Assembly: GCA_031835245.1 (NCBI GenBank)
Contig: JAVKOQ010000136.1
Span: 79,953-143,952 of the forward strand
DNA length: 64,000 bases
Direction: 5' to 3'
DNA from: Balamuthia mandrillaris
Lineage: Eukaryota; Discosea; Longamoebia; Balamuthiidae
Shown here: piece by piece, positions 36,279 to 49,347 of the stretch
How the letters are laid out: the number at the start of each line of letters is the position of its first letter
Numbering within the stretch: the stretch's first letter is position 1
Position numbers and translations under genes: made by a program
Notes under the pieces: model-generated
What the model saw: the letters and a program-made list of their open reading frames with translations, nothing else
What the model was told of the DNA's origin: nothing
Database searches by the model: none

Positions 36279-36895
36279 GTTTGTTTGTTTCTGTCGTTGA
36301 AGTAAAAAGGCTCAAGAGGAGGAGGAGAAGAAAGCCCACTCGCTACAACACCCAACTAGTCTCCTATGAAAGACTTTTTTGTGGGCGTGTTCTTCGCTTG
36401 ATAATAGCACGGTGAGGAACCCATCACCCACGAAATAGAAATTTTGCAGTTCTTCAGAACGTTTTGGGAAACGTCCCCCACCACCACCATGAACCCGTTC
36501 ACAAGATCATCTGATGGTTGTACCTGGGTTGTTGCTGGCGGTTGTGCCCAGCCTTGGGAGGTCGACCCCAAAATAGCAAAACATCCCAAAGGAGGGGGCA
36601 CTTTCACAACAACAAGCGGAAAACCCGCATGAAATCCGCATGTTTTAACGTTCCGCCAAGCAACTCCACAACTTTGCGCGACTCCCCTGCATGTAGTCCG
36701 CTGGAGCTGCAGAGAGGCCAAGACAAAGGAAAGAAGTTTGAAAATCGGTGGAAACCTCTTAATTTGGTAAATATTCGATCCACACTGACGTGGAAGCAGT
36801 TAGATTAGCTTTAAGATCATGTGGAAAGGTTCTTGACAATCTGTACACACATCAGCGGTCAAACATTGTTTTTTTTGTTGTTGGTGTACCATGTT
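36279..36895. other. Spacer between the Ser/Pro-rich protein gene and UAP1
   Basis: It holds the promoter side of the Ser/Pro-rich gene and the 3' side of UAP1. A minus-strand frame of 121 codons (36356-36721) has no domain features and no intron signals. I treat it as chance. I see nothing else. Confidence 0.4.
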
Positions 36896-37734
36896 TCACG
36901 GCGAGAGAAGCAAGGGCACGCCAGGCTTCAGCTCGTACACCTTGCCCTGGCAAGTTGCTTCCAGGCCTTCGCCCGCATAGGACAACAGTGGCGATACTTC
37001 CACCGTGTAGATGAGGTCCTCCTCCTTTTCCTCCTCCTCTGCTGCTTCTTTCTCCTCGCCATTCCTTCTCTTTGGCTTCTTCTTGTGTTGCAGCTGCACG
37101 ATCTTGCCGCCGGCCGCTTGGATGAAGCTCTTGTGCAAACGGCTGAGATGCAGGCGGCAAGTCCTCGGGCAATCCACCAGACTCTCCGCTCCGTTTTTCA
37201 GCGGAGAGAACTCTTGCTCCCTCGGCACCTCGAAGGCTACCAACTTTTCGGCAAAGCCAAACACGTCGAATATAAACAGCTCTAGCTTCCATCCGTTCAC
37301 CGTTTGAGAAGCACCTTTGTCATCGATGGCCGGCACTGGCCTTTTTGCTACATGATGTCTGGGTGATGAGAGTGTTGAGTCAGAATACTTGTTCTTAAGA
37401 GATGAAAAATGAGAGAAATGAACAGTGAATTAAGAGGAGAGATAAGAAAGGGAAGAAGAATTGAAAGGCTGTGGAATGGAGTACGTTAAAAGGGAGGCGT
37501 AGGTGGAGGCAGCTTTTTCCAGAAAGTCTATTCGAAAGGTGTTAATACAGAGGTGAGCAGCATTGAAGACGAGTTCTCCGGTCGATTCGTTGCGAAGGCG
37601 GGAGAGTTCTGGAGCGATTTCACTGTATTCCAACACTGTATATTTACCGTCGTGAAGGCATACAACCCCAACCAATTCATTTTCTCTTGTCTTTGATTTT
37701 TTGTTGGTATCAGATGGGAGAAGGGCAAGAGAGG

Positions 37735-37770
<36 letters not shown>

Positions 37771-38753
37771 AATGATAGTTAACCTTAGCTACAACTTTAC
37801 ATCCACAATCTGCGTTCTGTTCGTACAAAAAACCAGCAAATGTAGGATCTGCCATCTTTATCAGAATATTATCAACGCTGTACTGGAACAGATACTCCAC
37901 GCCACGACTTTTCATGTCCGCCAACGCTCCAGACCTCTCCAGCGCTGTATAAAAAGGCAAGAAAACGAAGGAATAAAGAAAGACACAAAGTAGAAGTAAC
38001 AAAGTAAATTTCCATAAGAATGGAACAGTAAGCGAGAATGTGGGCACTCATTTAGCTAGCAATGGAAACACGAACCATGAAATAAACCTCCATTTCCATC
38101 TGGAGCGCTGGACACTTCTTCTTTGGACTGCATGATGATCTTTCCTTCCGGGGTGAGGCACGGTAACGTGCCTTGAACAAAGAAGAAAATGTGTTCTTTC
38201 TTTAGCCCAAAGTAATTGTGGTTTTTAAAGTAGTCCCTCGTAGGCAGGTCCGTTGCATCGCTCGTCATCACATACCACATCACTGTCGTTGTCTCTGTAA
38301 AATGTAGGTAGGTTCGTATTAAAAGGAAGAAAGAAAAGGAGAGACGTAGAGCAAGGGAAGAAGAAAAGAACAGGAAGGCAGGAGAAAAGAGAAAGAAGAA
38401 CAGTTACGAGATGAAGAAAAGCAAGGGACAACATACCAACACCAGTAGCATGTGCAGCAAGTTCCTGCACCTTCAACAAGCGCTCTGCCTGCAGCTGAAA
38501 CAGGGACTTGCCAGAGGGCAGCCCGACCTCGTAGGTGCCCTTGGGCTGGTCTGAGCCCAGTCTCGTGCCCTGCCCTCCAGCCAGCACCAAGGCAGCCACC
38601 TTCCCTTCCTTGATCTTGCGATAGCCAAGCTGCGTCCACCTCTCCCGCTCTGTGGTGGAGGCTGTTGCCAGCTTGGTGACCTCCTTCAAAGGCTCCACCT
38701 TTTCCATGTATTGCTTTTTCTGTTGAAGACCCGCTACATTGTTTTTTACATTT

Positions 38754-38797
<44 letters not shown>

Positions 38798-39023
38798 GCA
38801 AAAAGAAAGAGGGAGGAGAAAGGAGGACTCAAGTGATACCAGCAGCTCTTGCGTACTTGATGTTGAGGTCTTTGACATCTATCTGTTCGAGTTGGGAGTA
38901 CAGCCTTTCCCTTTCTTCCTCTGACAACGAGTCCACGAAACGAAAGACATGTGCTTGGCCCGCTTCCTCGTAGTCCTTCCGCAGCTTCTCCTCCCTTTCT
39001 CGTCCGCTCATTCTCTCTTCCAT
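36896..39023 (-). CDS. UAP1: UDP-N-acetylhexosamine pyrophosphorylase
   Basis: A cytosolic enzyme that makes UDP-GlcNAc from UTP and GlcNAc-1-phosphate, for glycosylation and cyst-wall polymers. It has about seven exons. The uridylyltransferase signature is [20 protein letters not shown]. Further family blocks are [35 protein letters not shown] sequence, [37 protein letters not shown] and [21 protein letters not shown] Lys/Glu insertion ([19 protein letters not shown]) sits near the C-terminus. The N-terminus [20 protein letters not shown] matches the helical start of human UAP1. Introns carry (CTTT)n and (CT)n tracts on the sense strand. Its ATG lies 175 bp from that of the divergent DHH gene. 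Confidence 0.93.
38757..38798. repeat. (AAAG)n microsatellite in a UAP1 intron
   Basis: About ten AAAG units on the plus strand read as a pyrimidine (CTTT)n tract in the sense of UAP1. Confidence 0.9.
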
Positions 39024-39198
39024 TCTTTTTTTGATTTTTTTTTTGTTCCTGGTTAGTTTTCATGACGACACGTATACATCGATGACGTGTTACAACAACA
39101 ATAAACATTTCGATATATTCGGGATAATTTACATATTTGTCAATATAACGGAAGACTACTGTCCGCAAAAAATTGTCGAAGGGGAATAAGAAAGGGCA
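39024..39198. promoter_or_regulatory. Shared divergent promoter of UAP1 and the DHH-CBS-nucleotidyltransferase gene
   Basis: Only 175 bp separate the two ATGs, so both core promoters must lie here. The middle is A/T-rich (ATATATTCGGGATAATTTAC) and holds a CGATGACG-type word. No element is assigned beyond that. Confidence 0.5.
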
Positions 39199-42100
39199 AT
39201 GGGCGGAGAAGGGGACGCTTCTCCCTTTGTCACAGTGGTGACCGGCCACATGAGCGCGGACTTTGATGCTCTTGCTGCTACTGTTTTGGCGGGCCGCCTC
39301 TTCGCACTGAAGGATCGAGCAGGGCAGAGCAAAGAAGTGGAACGGCGAGAGGAGATCTTTCTTCTGTTTGCTGGGAGCATGGATGAGATCCTGAACGCTT
39401 GGATCAAAGCGCACGAGGACTTCTTGAAGCAGCACAACTTCATCTTCTCCCTGAAGGAAATAGACTGCACTAACGTGAGGAGGTTGGTAATGGTCGACGG
39501 GAGGAACTATCACCGCTTCAGTCATGTCCATCCCTTGCTGGAGCTGCGCCAGAAGCAACAAGAGCAAGGCTTGCATGGTATCTCACTCTTCTCTTCTTTC
39601 TTTTCTACTGCCTTCGCTTCTCCTTCTCTCCTCTCCTTCCTTCTCTACTCTGCTTCTTTGCTTCTCTACCTCTCTGCTGCTATTCCCCCTTCTCTGCTTT
39701 CCAAGGAAACGTTGCGCTAAAGTAATAAAAACAGCAGAGGATAAACTGCAAGTCCATATATACGACCACCATCCCAACTCAGAGAACGATGTCTCAGGAG
39801 ACTATGAAACGGTGCGTCGATGGGGCTCCTGTACCACCATTCTTCTCTCTGAACTGCACAAACTGTTGAAAGAAAGAGAGAGTTCAACTTCAGGTTTGAA
39901 AGAGGGAGTCGATGGTTCCTCAGTGTCGGTGTTGACGAAGGAGGAAGCCACTCTCGCTGGGCTTGCCCTCTATGACGACACTGGTTTCTTCACTTATGAT
40001 ACGACCACTCTTCATGACTTTGAGATGGCTTCTTTTCTCTTATCCTGTGGTTCGTGTTCTTCATTCGTTTTCTTACTCTTTCATATTTATTTGGTGTTGT
40101 GGTTGAAAGTAACTTTACTAAATTGTAGGAATGGACTTAAGCGCACTGTCAGAACATCGGCATCAACGTATGAACCAATCGATGGCATCATCTGGTGGAG
40201 GAATCCACCCATCGATGATCGATGAAGAAAGCAAACGGCTGGCCGAAGATATACGTAACAACGCAAAAGAGTACATTATTCACGACCAGCCGGTCATCAT
40301 CAGTCAAGTTGCGTCCGAGCAATATGTCAAAAACTTATCAAGGTAATGCCTCCTTAGGAGATCTCTCTCTCTCTCTCTCTCTCTCCCTCTCGTACTTTGT
40401 TTACGTATGTCTAGTTGTTAATTTTTTATCTGTGCTGATTTCGGACGGAAGTATGGTGCAAGGTTTTATGGAAGTAGAACAATTGCGTTGTCCTCTGTTT
40501 GTGGTGGCCAGGTTGGCTGATAGGGTTGTCATAGTAGCTCGTGGTGGCAGTAAAGGTACCTTATTTTGTTTCATTTTTTATAAAACAAAGTATTTACCAC
40601 AAGGAAACAGATGAAGAAGGACAAAGTGTGGTGGACGTTGGAAGAATATGCCAAAGCTTTGGTGGAGGAGGCCATGCTGGCGCCGCCTCTGCCACAGTCA
40701 AAGATGTGACAGCTGAACAAGTCCACAATGAGCTATATGCTCTGTTGGTGTCTCACATGTCACCTCCAGTACGGCTGGAACAGATCATGACAAAGCCTCC
40801 TGTAGTTGCTTACAGGTATCTGTCTTCTCACACTCTCTTGTTTCCCTCTTGTCATTCTTCGCTTACTTTTTGTCTCTTTCTATGCCCATTTTCTTATCTG
40901 TTCTTCTTCTCCTTCTTCTTCTCCTTCTTCTTCTTCTTCTTCTTCTTCTTCTTCTTCTGTTTCTTCTCGATTCTCTCCTTCCTGTTTCCTGTTCTGTCTT
41001 CTTTACAGTAAACAAACGATGGCAGATGTATCAAAACTCTTCCTTCGGTTCAATTTGAAGAAAGCACCAGTGGTAGAAGGGCTTCCTCCCTCCTCTGGAG
41101 AAACAGTACAAGAGGAGGAGAAAGAGAAGGAAGAAAGAAGAGCTTCAAATAACAACACCATTAACAGAAGAAAGGTAGTCGGCATTTTGGATAGGGTCAT
41201 CACTGAAAAAGCTGTCCATCATAATCTTTCTGATGTTCTAGCGGAGGAGTACATGAGCACTGATTTCTCTTATCTTTATGCCAAGGACCCTCTTGACAAA
41301 GCTATTGGTTGGTTCTTTCTTCTCTTTTTTACATTTTAAGTTCTCTAGTTTCAGTCTTTTCCACTGTTTTTATTAACTTGAATGCTACTAAAGAGGTGAT
41401 ATTGGGAGAAGGTCAGCGGATAGTGCCAATCATGGCGGGAGATGGCCAAAGCGAAGACGTAGACGAATCATTGGTCGGTGTTATATCTAGAACAGACTTG
41501 ATGCACATTCTGTTGCAGGAACCATCACGCTTTCCAGTTTCCTTCGCAGAAGCAAAACGAAGAAGAGGTAAAGAAAGGATGCAAGCACAACAGAAGAAAA
41601 GGAAGTCAGGAGAGGAGAAAAGAGAGGAAGAAGAGGAAAGAGGTAATGCATCAACTTATCAATTCCCTTCTACTCAAAAACGATTTAGAAACGACCAAGG
41701 CACAACAAATGAAGAAGAAGAAGAAGAAGAAACACAAAAAGACACAAAGGAGAAAAGCCCAGAAATGGAATGGAGAGAAAGAGAAACGGCGCAAAGAAAC
41801 ATTGTTCTTCCACTCATGAAGAGTTCTTTATCCAGCGACATTTTCGAGTTCCTTACTCAGGCTGGCGACGTTGCCAAAGCCATTGGATGTAGAGTCTTTG
41901 TGGTAGGAGGATTTGTCAGAGACTTATTGATGCATCGTCAAAACGATGATATTGATCTGGTGGTTGAAGGGGACATTGATGCGTTTACGGATCAACTTGC
42001 GAAAGTAATGATACATCAATGTTTCTTTTTTGTCCCTGATATAGTTTCTAATGACTATTTCAATAGGAAGTGAAAGGCAAAGTGAAGAAGCATGCTCAGT

Positions 42101-43788
42101 TTAAAACTGCAGTCATCGCTCTACCAAACCAACTCAAGATAGATGTTTGCATGGCCCGTTTGGAATACTATCCTACGTACGTGTTCCATGGCCCTTGTTC
42201 TTTCTTTTTTTCCTCTTCGTTTCGTTCTGCTAATGAATTAGTCGATTTATTTATTTATTATAATAGACCAGCAGCGTTACCAACAGTTGAGTTGTCGTCT
42301 ATAAAGATGGACATGTACAGAAGAGACTTTACCATCAATGCAATGGCCATTGAACTAACGCTAGGCGCACTTGGCAGCCTTGTCGACTTTTTCGACTGTA
42401 AGAAGGATATTCAACAAGGCAAAATTCGAGTGCTGCACTCGTTAAGTTTTGTGGAAGATCCTACCCGCATATTGAGGGCTATCCGTTTTGAGCAACGTTT
42501 TGGCTTTTCTATGGGTACTGGTGTTTTAGTTTTTTGCCTTTCTCCTCTGTTCTTCTTTCTTTCTTCCTTCTTCCTTCTTCCTTCTTCATTCTTCTCTCTT
42601 CTCCATCTTCATCTTTGTCTGTCATCATGCTTTAGGTTCTGTTGATTGGCTTCTTACTCGCAATGCTATTAGGAGCACAAACGTTAAAACTGGTGAAAAA
42701 CTGCACCAAATTACAGTTCTTTCAACAACTTTCTGGCAGTCGCCTCTTCCACGAGCTCGAAAAAATGTTTTGTGAAGAAGATACTCACGTACCGTTCCGT
42801 TGTGTGAAACGGCTGAAGTTTGTTTATTTTGCTTGTCTGATGCTGGCGGATAACTAACACATGTTGTTTCTTCTCTAGAGAGCTCCAACTGTTGGACAAA
42901 ATATCTCCTCGGTTTAAAACGCATCCACCACAGGATCAACTGATCGAGGCTGCTGGGCATACCATCGAATGGTATTTGTTGTCTAGGTTTAATCCTCCTC
43001 TTAGCAATGAAGTGCGATGGAAGCTTTACCTGCTCGCCATAACAGCAAGAATCACCAAGTACTTAATCATCTCCACTATTTGCTTTTCATTTTTTCAAAA
43101 CATCATAGTCTTATCTACTTTTTGCTTTTGTGCAGAGAAAACGAGTTTAAAGAAGTTATGAGCAGATTCCTTTTTCCAGAACCTGTTCAAACCAGATTTG
43201 TAGATTCAAGAAAGCATGCCCGCCAGGCCCTTCGAACCCTACGAAGGTTTTTGTTTTCTTCTTCTCCTTTCCTTAATCTTTGGACTTCTCGTTAAGCGTT
43301 GGCAAAAACATAGTTGGAGTGAAGAAGCGAAAGAAGAGGAAGCAGGCAAACGACAAGAGAAATTCAAGTGGAGCAATGTCTATAACTTGTTGAAACCTCT
43401 TCCCCTTGAAGCCATTCTATTTATGCTTTCTGAGATCAACGCTGCTGAAGAAGGTTCTAACGACAGTGGTCGCACTTTTGCTCAACCAAAGAAAGGAGAT
43501 GAACAAGTGAGACGGCTTGTCCATGTCTTTCTCAGCTATCTACAACACATGAAGCTTGAGATGAACGGAAACGATCTCAAGAAAATGGGCTTTCAACCTT
43601 CGCCTCTATTTTCCAGCGTTCTCAAACAAGTTTTTAAGTACGTCTTCTCTTCGTTTAGAGCAAGCGTAAGATGACCACTAAACTCCTTTCAATAATGCAG
43701 GGCTAAGTTAGATGGCAACGTGCACAACAAGACAGAAGAGTTGGAGCTCGCCAAAAGTCTTATGGATGACGGACTACAAAATAAATAA
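39199..43788 (+). CDS. DHH/DHHA1 - CBS - CBS - tRNA nucleotidyltransferase fusion
   Basis: A multidomain tRNA CCA- or A-adding enzyme of a type known from bacteria (Deltaproteobacteria, Aquificae, Cyanobacteria and others). More than ten exons splice in frame. The DHH phosphoesterase part has VTGHMSADFDALAATVLA, VHIYDHHP and LYDDTGFFTYDTTT. DHHA1 has FGGGGHAGAASA. The CBS pair begins MTKPPVVAYSKQTMADVSKL. The class II nucleotidyltransferase head has VFVVGGFVRDLL with DDIDLVVEGD (metal-binding DxD), then RRDFTINAMAI and EDPTRILRAIRFEQRF. The C-terminus GNDLKKMGFQPSPLF and HNKTEELELAKSLM matches the bacterial fusion to its last residues. A Glu/Lys insertion (about 41,570-41,770) separates CBS2 and the head. 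I infer a bacterial or organellar origin. Its stop lies 9 bp from the convergent kinase-UBR gene. Confidence 0.87.
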
Positions 43789-43797
43789 CGTTGCCGG

Positions 43798-44274
43798 TTA
43801 GTCGTTGGTGGAGAGATGGAAGATTAACACGTCGCCCTCCCTCAGTACTGCCACATTGCTATCTCCTACGATTTTTATCGGTCCGCCCGCTGTTAGCTTC
43901 TCAATCTGCATGCATGGAGGTAGAGGGGTACCGCTTAGAACGTGCCAACGCGAAAGAAGACAAAAATCGAAAGGATAGAATCGAAGAGTACCTTAGCTAT
44001 TTTGTGGTAACTTATATCAGGAAAGACCTCTGAGAATTGAGCCTTAAGAGAAGACATGGTACGCTCGTTCGTGAGCACTAATTCCCTTCGATCGGACTGG
44101 TCATGAGCCAACAAGACGGTTATTGGCACTAAGTCATGTCGTGTGGAGGCTACAGCCTCTTGCAACTGTGATACAATTATTGAATGAAGTTGTTCTTTTG
44201 TTGCCAGCAGTGCTGAAATATCCTCTGACGTGGTATGCTCATTTTCTGCAAGTAGACAAGTCAATACTTTGTGT

Positions 44275-44318
<44 letters not shown>

Positions 44319-47300
44319 CTCTTTGTCCTCGTCGCTTCTCTAGATCTTTTCCTCTCCATAATAATTCATTGCTCACCTTCTGTAAGCTCCTCTTTCTGTC
44401 GAATAATATGTGATCCATATTTACTTTGCGGTTTGGAACATGCAGTGGATGATATTGAGGATGGCCGAGTCGCAATGCCTAATAAATGCTATGAGTTTTA
44501 AGCTAAGGAAAAAAAAAAAAGATGGAATGGCACCTTGAGATAATGAAATATTTCTGGGACGTCTAGCCGGCGAGGAAGGAGTCCACACTGACCGTGAACG
44601 GTGCGAACTGGTAGAGAGCGGCAGAGATGACCTTGTCGGTGTTGCCTTCAGAGGAACCTTCGTGTCTGCAATTGAGCTTTTTCCAGACAACAACGGTTCA
44701 GGGTGGCTTGCCTTTCTGAAAGATGAGGTTGATTTGAGATATGGAACTGCTGGCTTGGTGCCTCGAATTGAAACAGTTTGCTTGGTATCAACAGCTACCA
44801 ACTCTGGAAGCAGCGAGGAGGTGATTCTGGAGGCTACAGATTTAACGACAATTGTGAGAACACAAGTAAGAAAACGTCAAAAATACATACCTATTACGAA
44901 ATCAATTATGCGAGAAACGACAGAAGAATTACAAGATTTGAGGCGCTCAACAACGTTAGAGGCTAGCTGTTGGGCTTTTTCTGGTGCTATGCAGTGCAGG
45001 TTAGGGGAATAAAGAAAAGAAATTGAACTATATTTGTAAGTATTTTACTTACATGCTTGGCTTAGAATATACAGAAAGTGGGCTTGCAACTCAGCGCTGA
45101 TTGAAGGCTGAAAGACTTTGTTCAGGATAGCATCGTCTTTGATCAGTACTGTTGCTACCGGGACTTTGGTGTTTTCAAAAAAATTTGGTTGTGAGTCATT
45201 GAAAGAAAAAGAAAGAATGAAGGAGGAAACAAGTATGTACGAAGTTCAAGCAGTCCAGGTTCAATTAGGTCTTGCAGTATCTGGAGATAGCATGGTAAGA
45301 GGAAAACAAAAGCACATAAGGCAAATTGAGAAATACCAAACCTTTGCGTGATCAAACAGAAAGTTATGGCCTGTGTTAACAAGTACACGCGCTTTGCCTT
45401 TGGTTGCTTTTCCAACAACCCCATTTAGGAAGCGTCTCTTCGCCGCACATTCAAAAGCAATTCCTATCATTTACAACAAAATAAGAAGAAAGCATATGGA
45501 AGCAAAGACGATCAATAGACTAACCCAAATAGAACCCATTGAGTGTATAGTACACACTTCCGTTGTTAGTGACACCACATCCAACCACATCCCCAACGCC
45601 ATAGGGAGGCCCATAATAAGCCTTCTTCTTGCCTCCTTCGTAGCGTTTGCCATCGTCGCTGTGATACCCGCAAGACCTAAACAGATACAGACACCGTAAG
45701 ATGAACAACCAAAATCAAAAGCACACATTAATATAATTGTACTTACAACTGCATTAATCCTGGAAGTTGCGCTTTATCTTCTTCAGTTGTAGCACATAAA
45801 CCCAACGACAAGGTCCTAAAAGGCAAGCCACAAAACTGTGAGCGGAGGAAAAGGCAACGGCATGATATAACAAGAAGTACCCGGTCAGTTTTAGGATCTT
45901 CACCTCGTAATAATAGGCGGTAATGTATGGTTTTTCTTCATCAAGACGTGACGTATCCACTTCCATAAATTGGTACAGAGAAGCTTCTCTGTTCTTAGGG
46001 CACTAACCAGGGATTATTATAAAAATAAAACACATGGAAGAAAAGATACAACCAAAGCAAACAAACATACCACAAAGTCAACTTCTACAACAGAAGAAGA
46101 TCGTCTAAGCAACCTGCCTCCACTTGATAGCCGTGTTACAGTTGAATTAGTGGTTGACACTGCAGCTGGGAATTGGAGAATTGGTGGCAATACGCTGTTG
46201 AGGGTAGCGTTACAACTTGAAATTCCTTCCCTACAATTACACAGAGCCTTTGTGCACAAACCCTGCCATATCTTGATCTGTAGACAGGTAAAGCAATTGA
46301 AGAATTCGAAAAAGTTTCAGAGAGGCACAAGAAACATACTAACGAGAAGAACAAGAAGCAGAAGAGCATGGAGATGAAGGAGAACAAGCACCTTGTGGCC
46401 ATCGTGACACAATTGAAGGCACGAGAGACAACACCCTTTTTCCGGTTTATCAGGCCAACATGTTTTGCAATGAAACAAATATTGAGTGGTGGGTAATGTT
46501 CCAATTAGATCAACAGTGCAACATGACATTACAGAGGCTTGTTGCATCCAACGCTCATCTATGAATAATCGTAAATATAAAATTACCATTCTTAAGTAAC
46601 GTTACTGCGAAATGCTTTTTACCTGGTCGCAGAAGACGAAGCAATACATTGGCGGAGGTATTATCTAAGCTCACCGACGAGAATATCGCTTGCATCAACT
46701 GAATATTCTCTTGATTTGGCAGATCAGAAGGTGCTATATAAGATATGAGCGTCAATAGTACAAAGAAACTTTTTAATTCGCAGTGAACCTACTTTTTCTG
46801 GCTTCACAGAGGTTCAAGAAGTCGTAAAGTGGTTTCTTAGATACACTACGCGTTACATCCCACCACTTTAAAAATAAGTCCGCTTCCTCTGTTGTTCCAT
46901 GAAAAATTGTAGACGTGATGAATAATTAGTAAGCATGTAGTGGTGGTAACAGCGTGACAATTAACCGAACCTCCGGCCTGTGGTAAACCTTTGAACATGT
47001 TCATTGCGCCGATGCTATAGAGTCCAGATGAAGAAAACCACCATGAAAGCAGATGCTCAATGCTCTGCTTCTTGTTGACAGCGCAGTAGATTTGTAGATC
47101 TGTTTACCAAAAGAAGAGAAGAAGAACAAGAACAAGAACAAGAAGAGACATCATTAGAAATCACGTTTCAAAAAAGAATAAAAAAGAGGCAGTTTACTTC
47201 GGAAAACTCTGATGAGGAAATTGGTCAACACTTCAGTGTGTTTAACATCGGCAGCCGCGAAGCCAGAATAACACAATTCAACAGCTTTCTTAACAGCTCC

Positions 47301-48052
47301 ATGAGCATACAGCTCAAAAGCGCATCTGCGTTTGTACGAACCTATTGAATACAGCATTAACGTCGTCACCTCCAAGAAAAATTCCAACACGTCAACGTAC
47401 TTTTCTCACAAAGTTGCAACATAAACTCGAGTATCAGTAGGTTATCTTTGACTTTCTGGATCATTCGTCCTTTCTTAAACTCGGGATAATCGGAAGGCGA
47501 TCTCATTGTCTTGACAAAGAATGGCGTCAATATAAAGCAAAAACTTGAAGACGAACGTGTGTTACCTTTAAAGAATTGGACAATCCTTCAATTCCAAAGT
47601 CACCTACAACTTTGTGAACATCTTTATCTCGGTTAAAAAACAATATGGAAAGAGGGATTAGTCCTTATGTGATAATGGGTACCTGCATTTTTAATCCAGT
47701 TGGAAAGATAGCGAATGGCATTGCCGCGAAGGAAAGAGGATTTCGAGCCAAGTGAAGAAACAAAGGGAAGTAAAAATCTTGTGTTTGGTGGGGCGATGGC
47801 TTTGAGAAACAACCATCTTGTCAACGTTTTGCAGAGAGAAGTTTAACAAGGAGAACCTTGTATACATACTGGTAACACCTGCCATTAAAATCTTCCAAGC
47901 TTTGACGACATCACAGTTGAGAAGTTGTTCTGCAGTAAGCCGTGTATCTTGTCCTGTCAACATGTGGCTCAGCAGCCATCGAATAGATTGATCCTTTATT
48001 ATGTACCGAAGATGATTTAGTTGCAGCAATAGAGCCAGAAGAAAAATAAGGC

Positions 48053-48083
<31 letters not shown>

Positions 48084-49347
48084 GAGAGAGAGAGAGAGAG
48101 AAAAAAACAACACCTTAATTCTTGAAAGCATAGTTGGATCTTTAGCAAGCAGTAATTGCATAGGTTCCTATTGGAAGTACAACAACGTGAGAGATGATTA
48201 TTGTTATAGGGTAAAACAATGCAGCTCACCCGTAATGTTTTGCCGCTAACAGTCTGAAACAAGATACATCCTAATGACCACACATCAGCCCTTCCATCAT
48301 AACGACGATTTTCCAATTGGAACAACTCTGGAGCAGCATAAGCCGGCGTTCCTGTTTGTTGATTTAGTAACATCAACATAAACAAGAATGAAAATGACAA
48401 TAAAGAGACGCAAGATTGGAAAGTAGGCGTAGAATACTTACCAGCGAAAGTTTGCAAGTAATCCTTCTTCAAAACTCCAGAAACACCAAAGTCAACTTTG
48501 AAGTGTCACAGCGAATTCAACAGTTAATATATATAAGCTCAACAAGGCAACATGGACTGTTACAGTTGGAGAAGGTACCTATCTTCAGCGTGCCTTCCTC
48601 TGTTATCATGATGTTGGCGGGCTTCAGGTCACGATGTACGACTTTGCTCGCGTGCATATAACTCAAAGCATCCAACAAGGAAATGAACCATACCATTACC
48701 AACTGTACCATCGGGTTGTTAGTTGAGAAGAAGGAGAGCAGAAAAGGAGGATAGTAGAGAAAAGCCAAGTACGAATGAACGTAAAGAGAGGGAGTGGAGG
48801 ATTACCGCCAAGTCAATTTCAGGATGGTTTATCAAAAACGAGTCGAGGTTCATACCATTCACCAGCTCCATGGTAATACACACCACAGTGTGACCTTTGT
48901 GCTCTAGCTTTTGGTAGTCTTTATACTTTACTATATTTTCATGCTTCAGGGCCTTAAGTAGACTTGCCTATGATTTGTTTTCGTCAGTTAGTGACAAAGG
49001 GAATGATACCAGTGACAAAGAAGTAGACGCACTTCAAAGAGAGCATGCTGCAGTGAGTCACCCGTTGGACAGTAAATCTGTTTCAATGCGAGGTCATTGC
49101 CATCTTTGTCCCTAACATGAAACACTTCGCCAAACACTCCCTGTCCCAGCTTTTTGACCACTACATAGTTGGCTATATTCGAGACCTGAAATTTTAAAAA
49201 ATAATTCGCACAAAAACAACACGATGAGGAAATGGTTTCTTGAAACAAAAAACCCAGTGAAAAGAAAGAGCAAAAGCGTACAGGCAAAGCAAAGGCAGGG
49301 CCTCTCTCCTCAGCTACTGCAACTGGGGCAGAAGGTTTTCCGCCCAT
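43798..49347 (-). CDS. Protein kinase - helical repeat - UBR-type zinc finger - SPRY multidomain protein
   Basis: Tracing splice sites across the whole span gives 29 exons and about 1,160 residues without a break. MGGKPSAP is a good N-myristoylation start. The kinase (about 33-275) has [42 protein letters not shown] and [10 protein letters not shown], so all catalytic residues are present. Residues about 280-540 are helical, HEAT/ARM-like ([36 protein letters not shown]). About 570-625 is a UBR-box-like zinc finger: [37 protein letters not shown]. About 695-835 is [48 protein letters not shown] Ser-rich linker precedes a C-terminal fold ending [19 protein letters not shown], perhaps ubiquitin-like. 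The likely role links phosphorylation with recognition of N-degron or other ligands. I know no named family with this order. Confidence 0.85.
44280..44314. repeat. (CT)n microsatellite in a kinase-UBR-SPRY intron
   Basis: About 16 CT units on the plus strand are GA on the sense strand of the minus-strand gene. This is the only intronic dinucleotide run in the window with that polarity. Confidence 0.9.

Noticed and set aside
36356-36721. A 121-codon minus-strand frame
   Set aside because: No domain, no intron signals and composition typical of the spacer.
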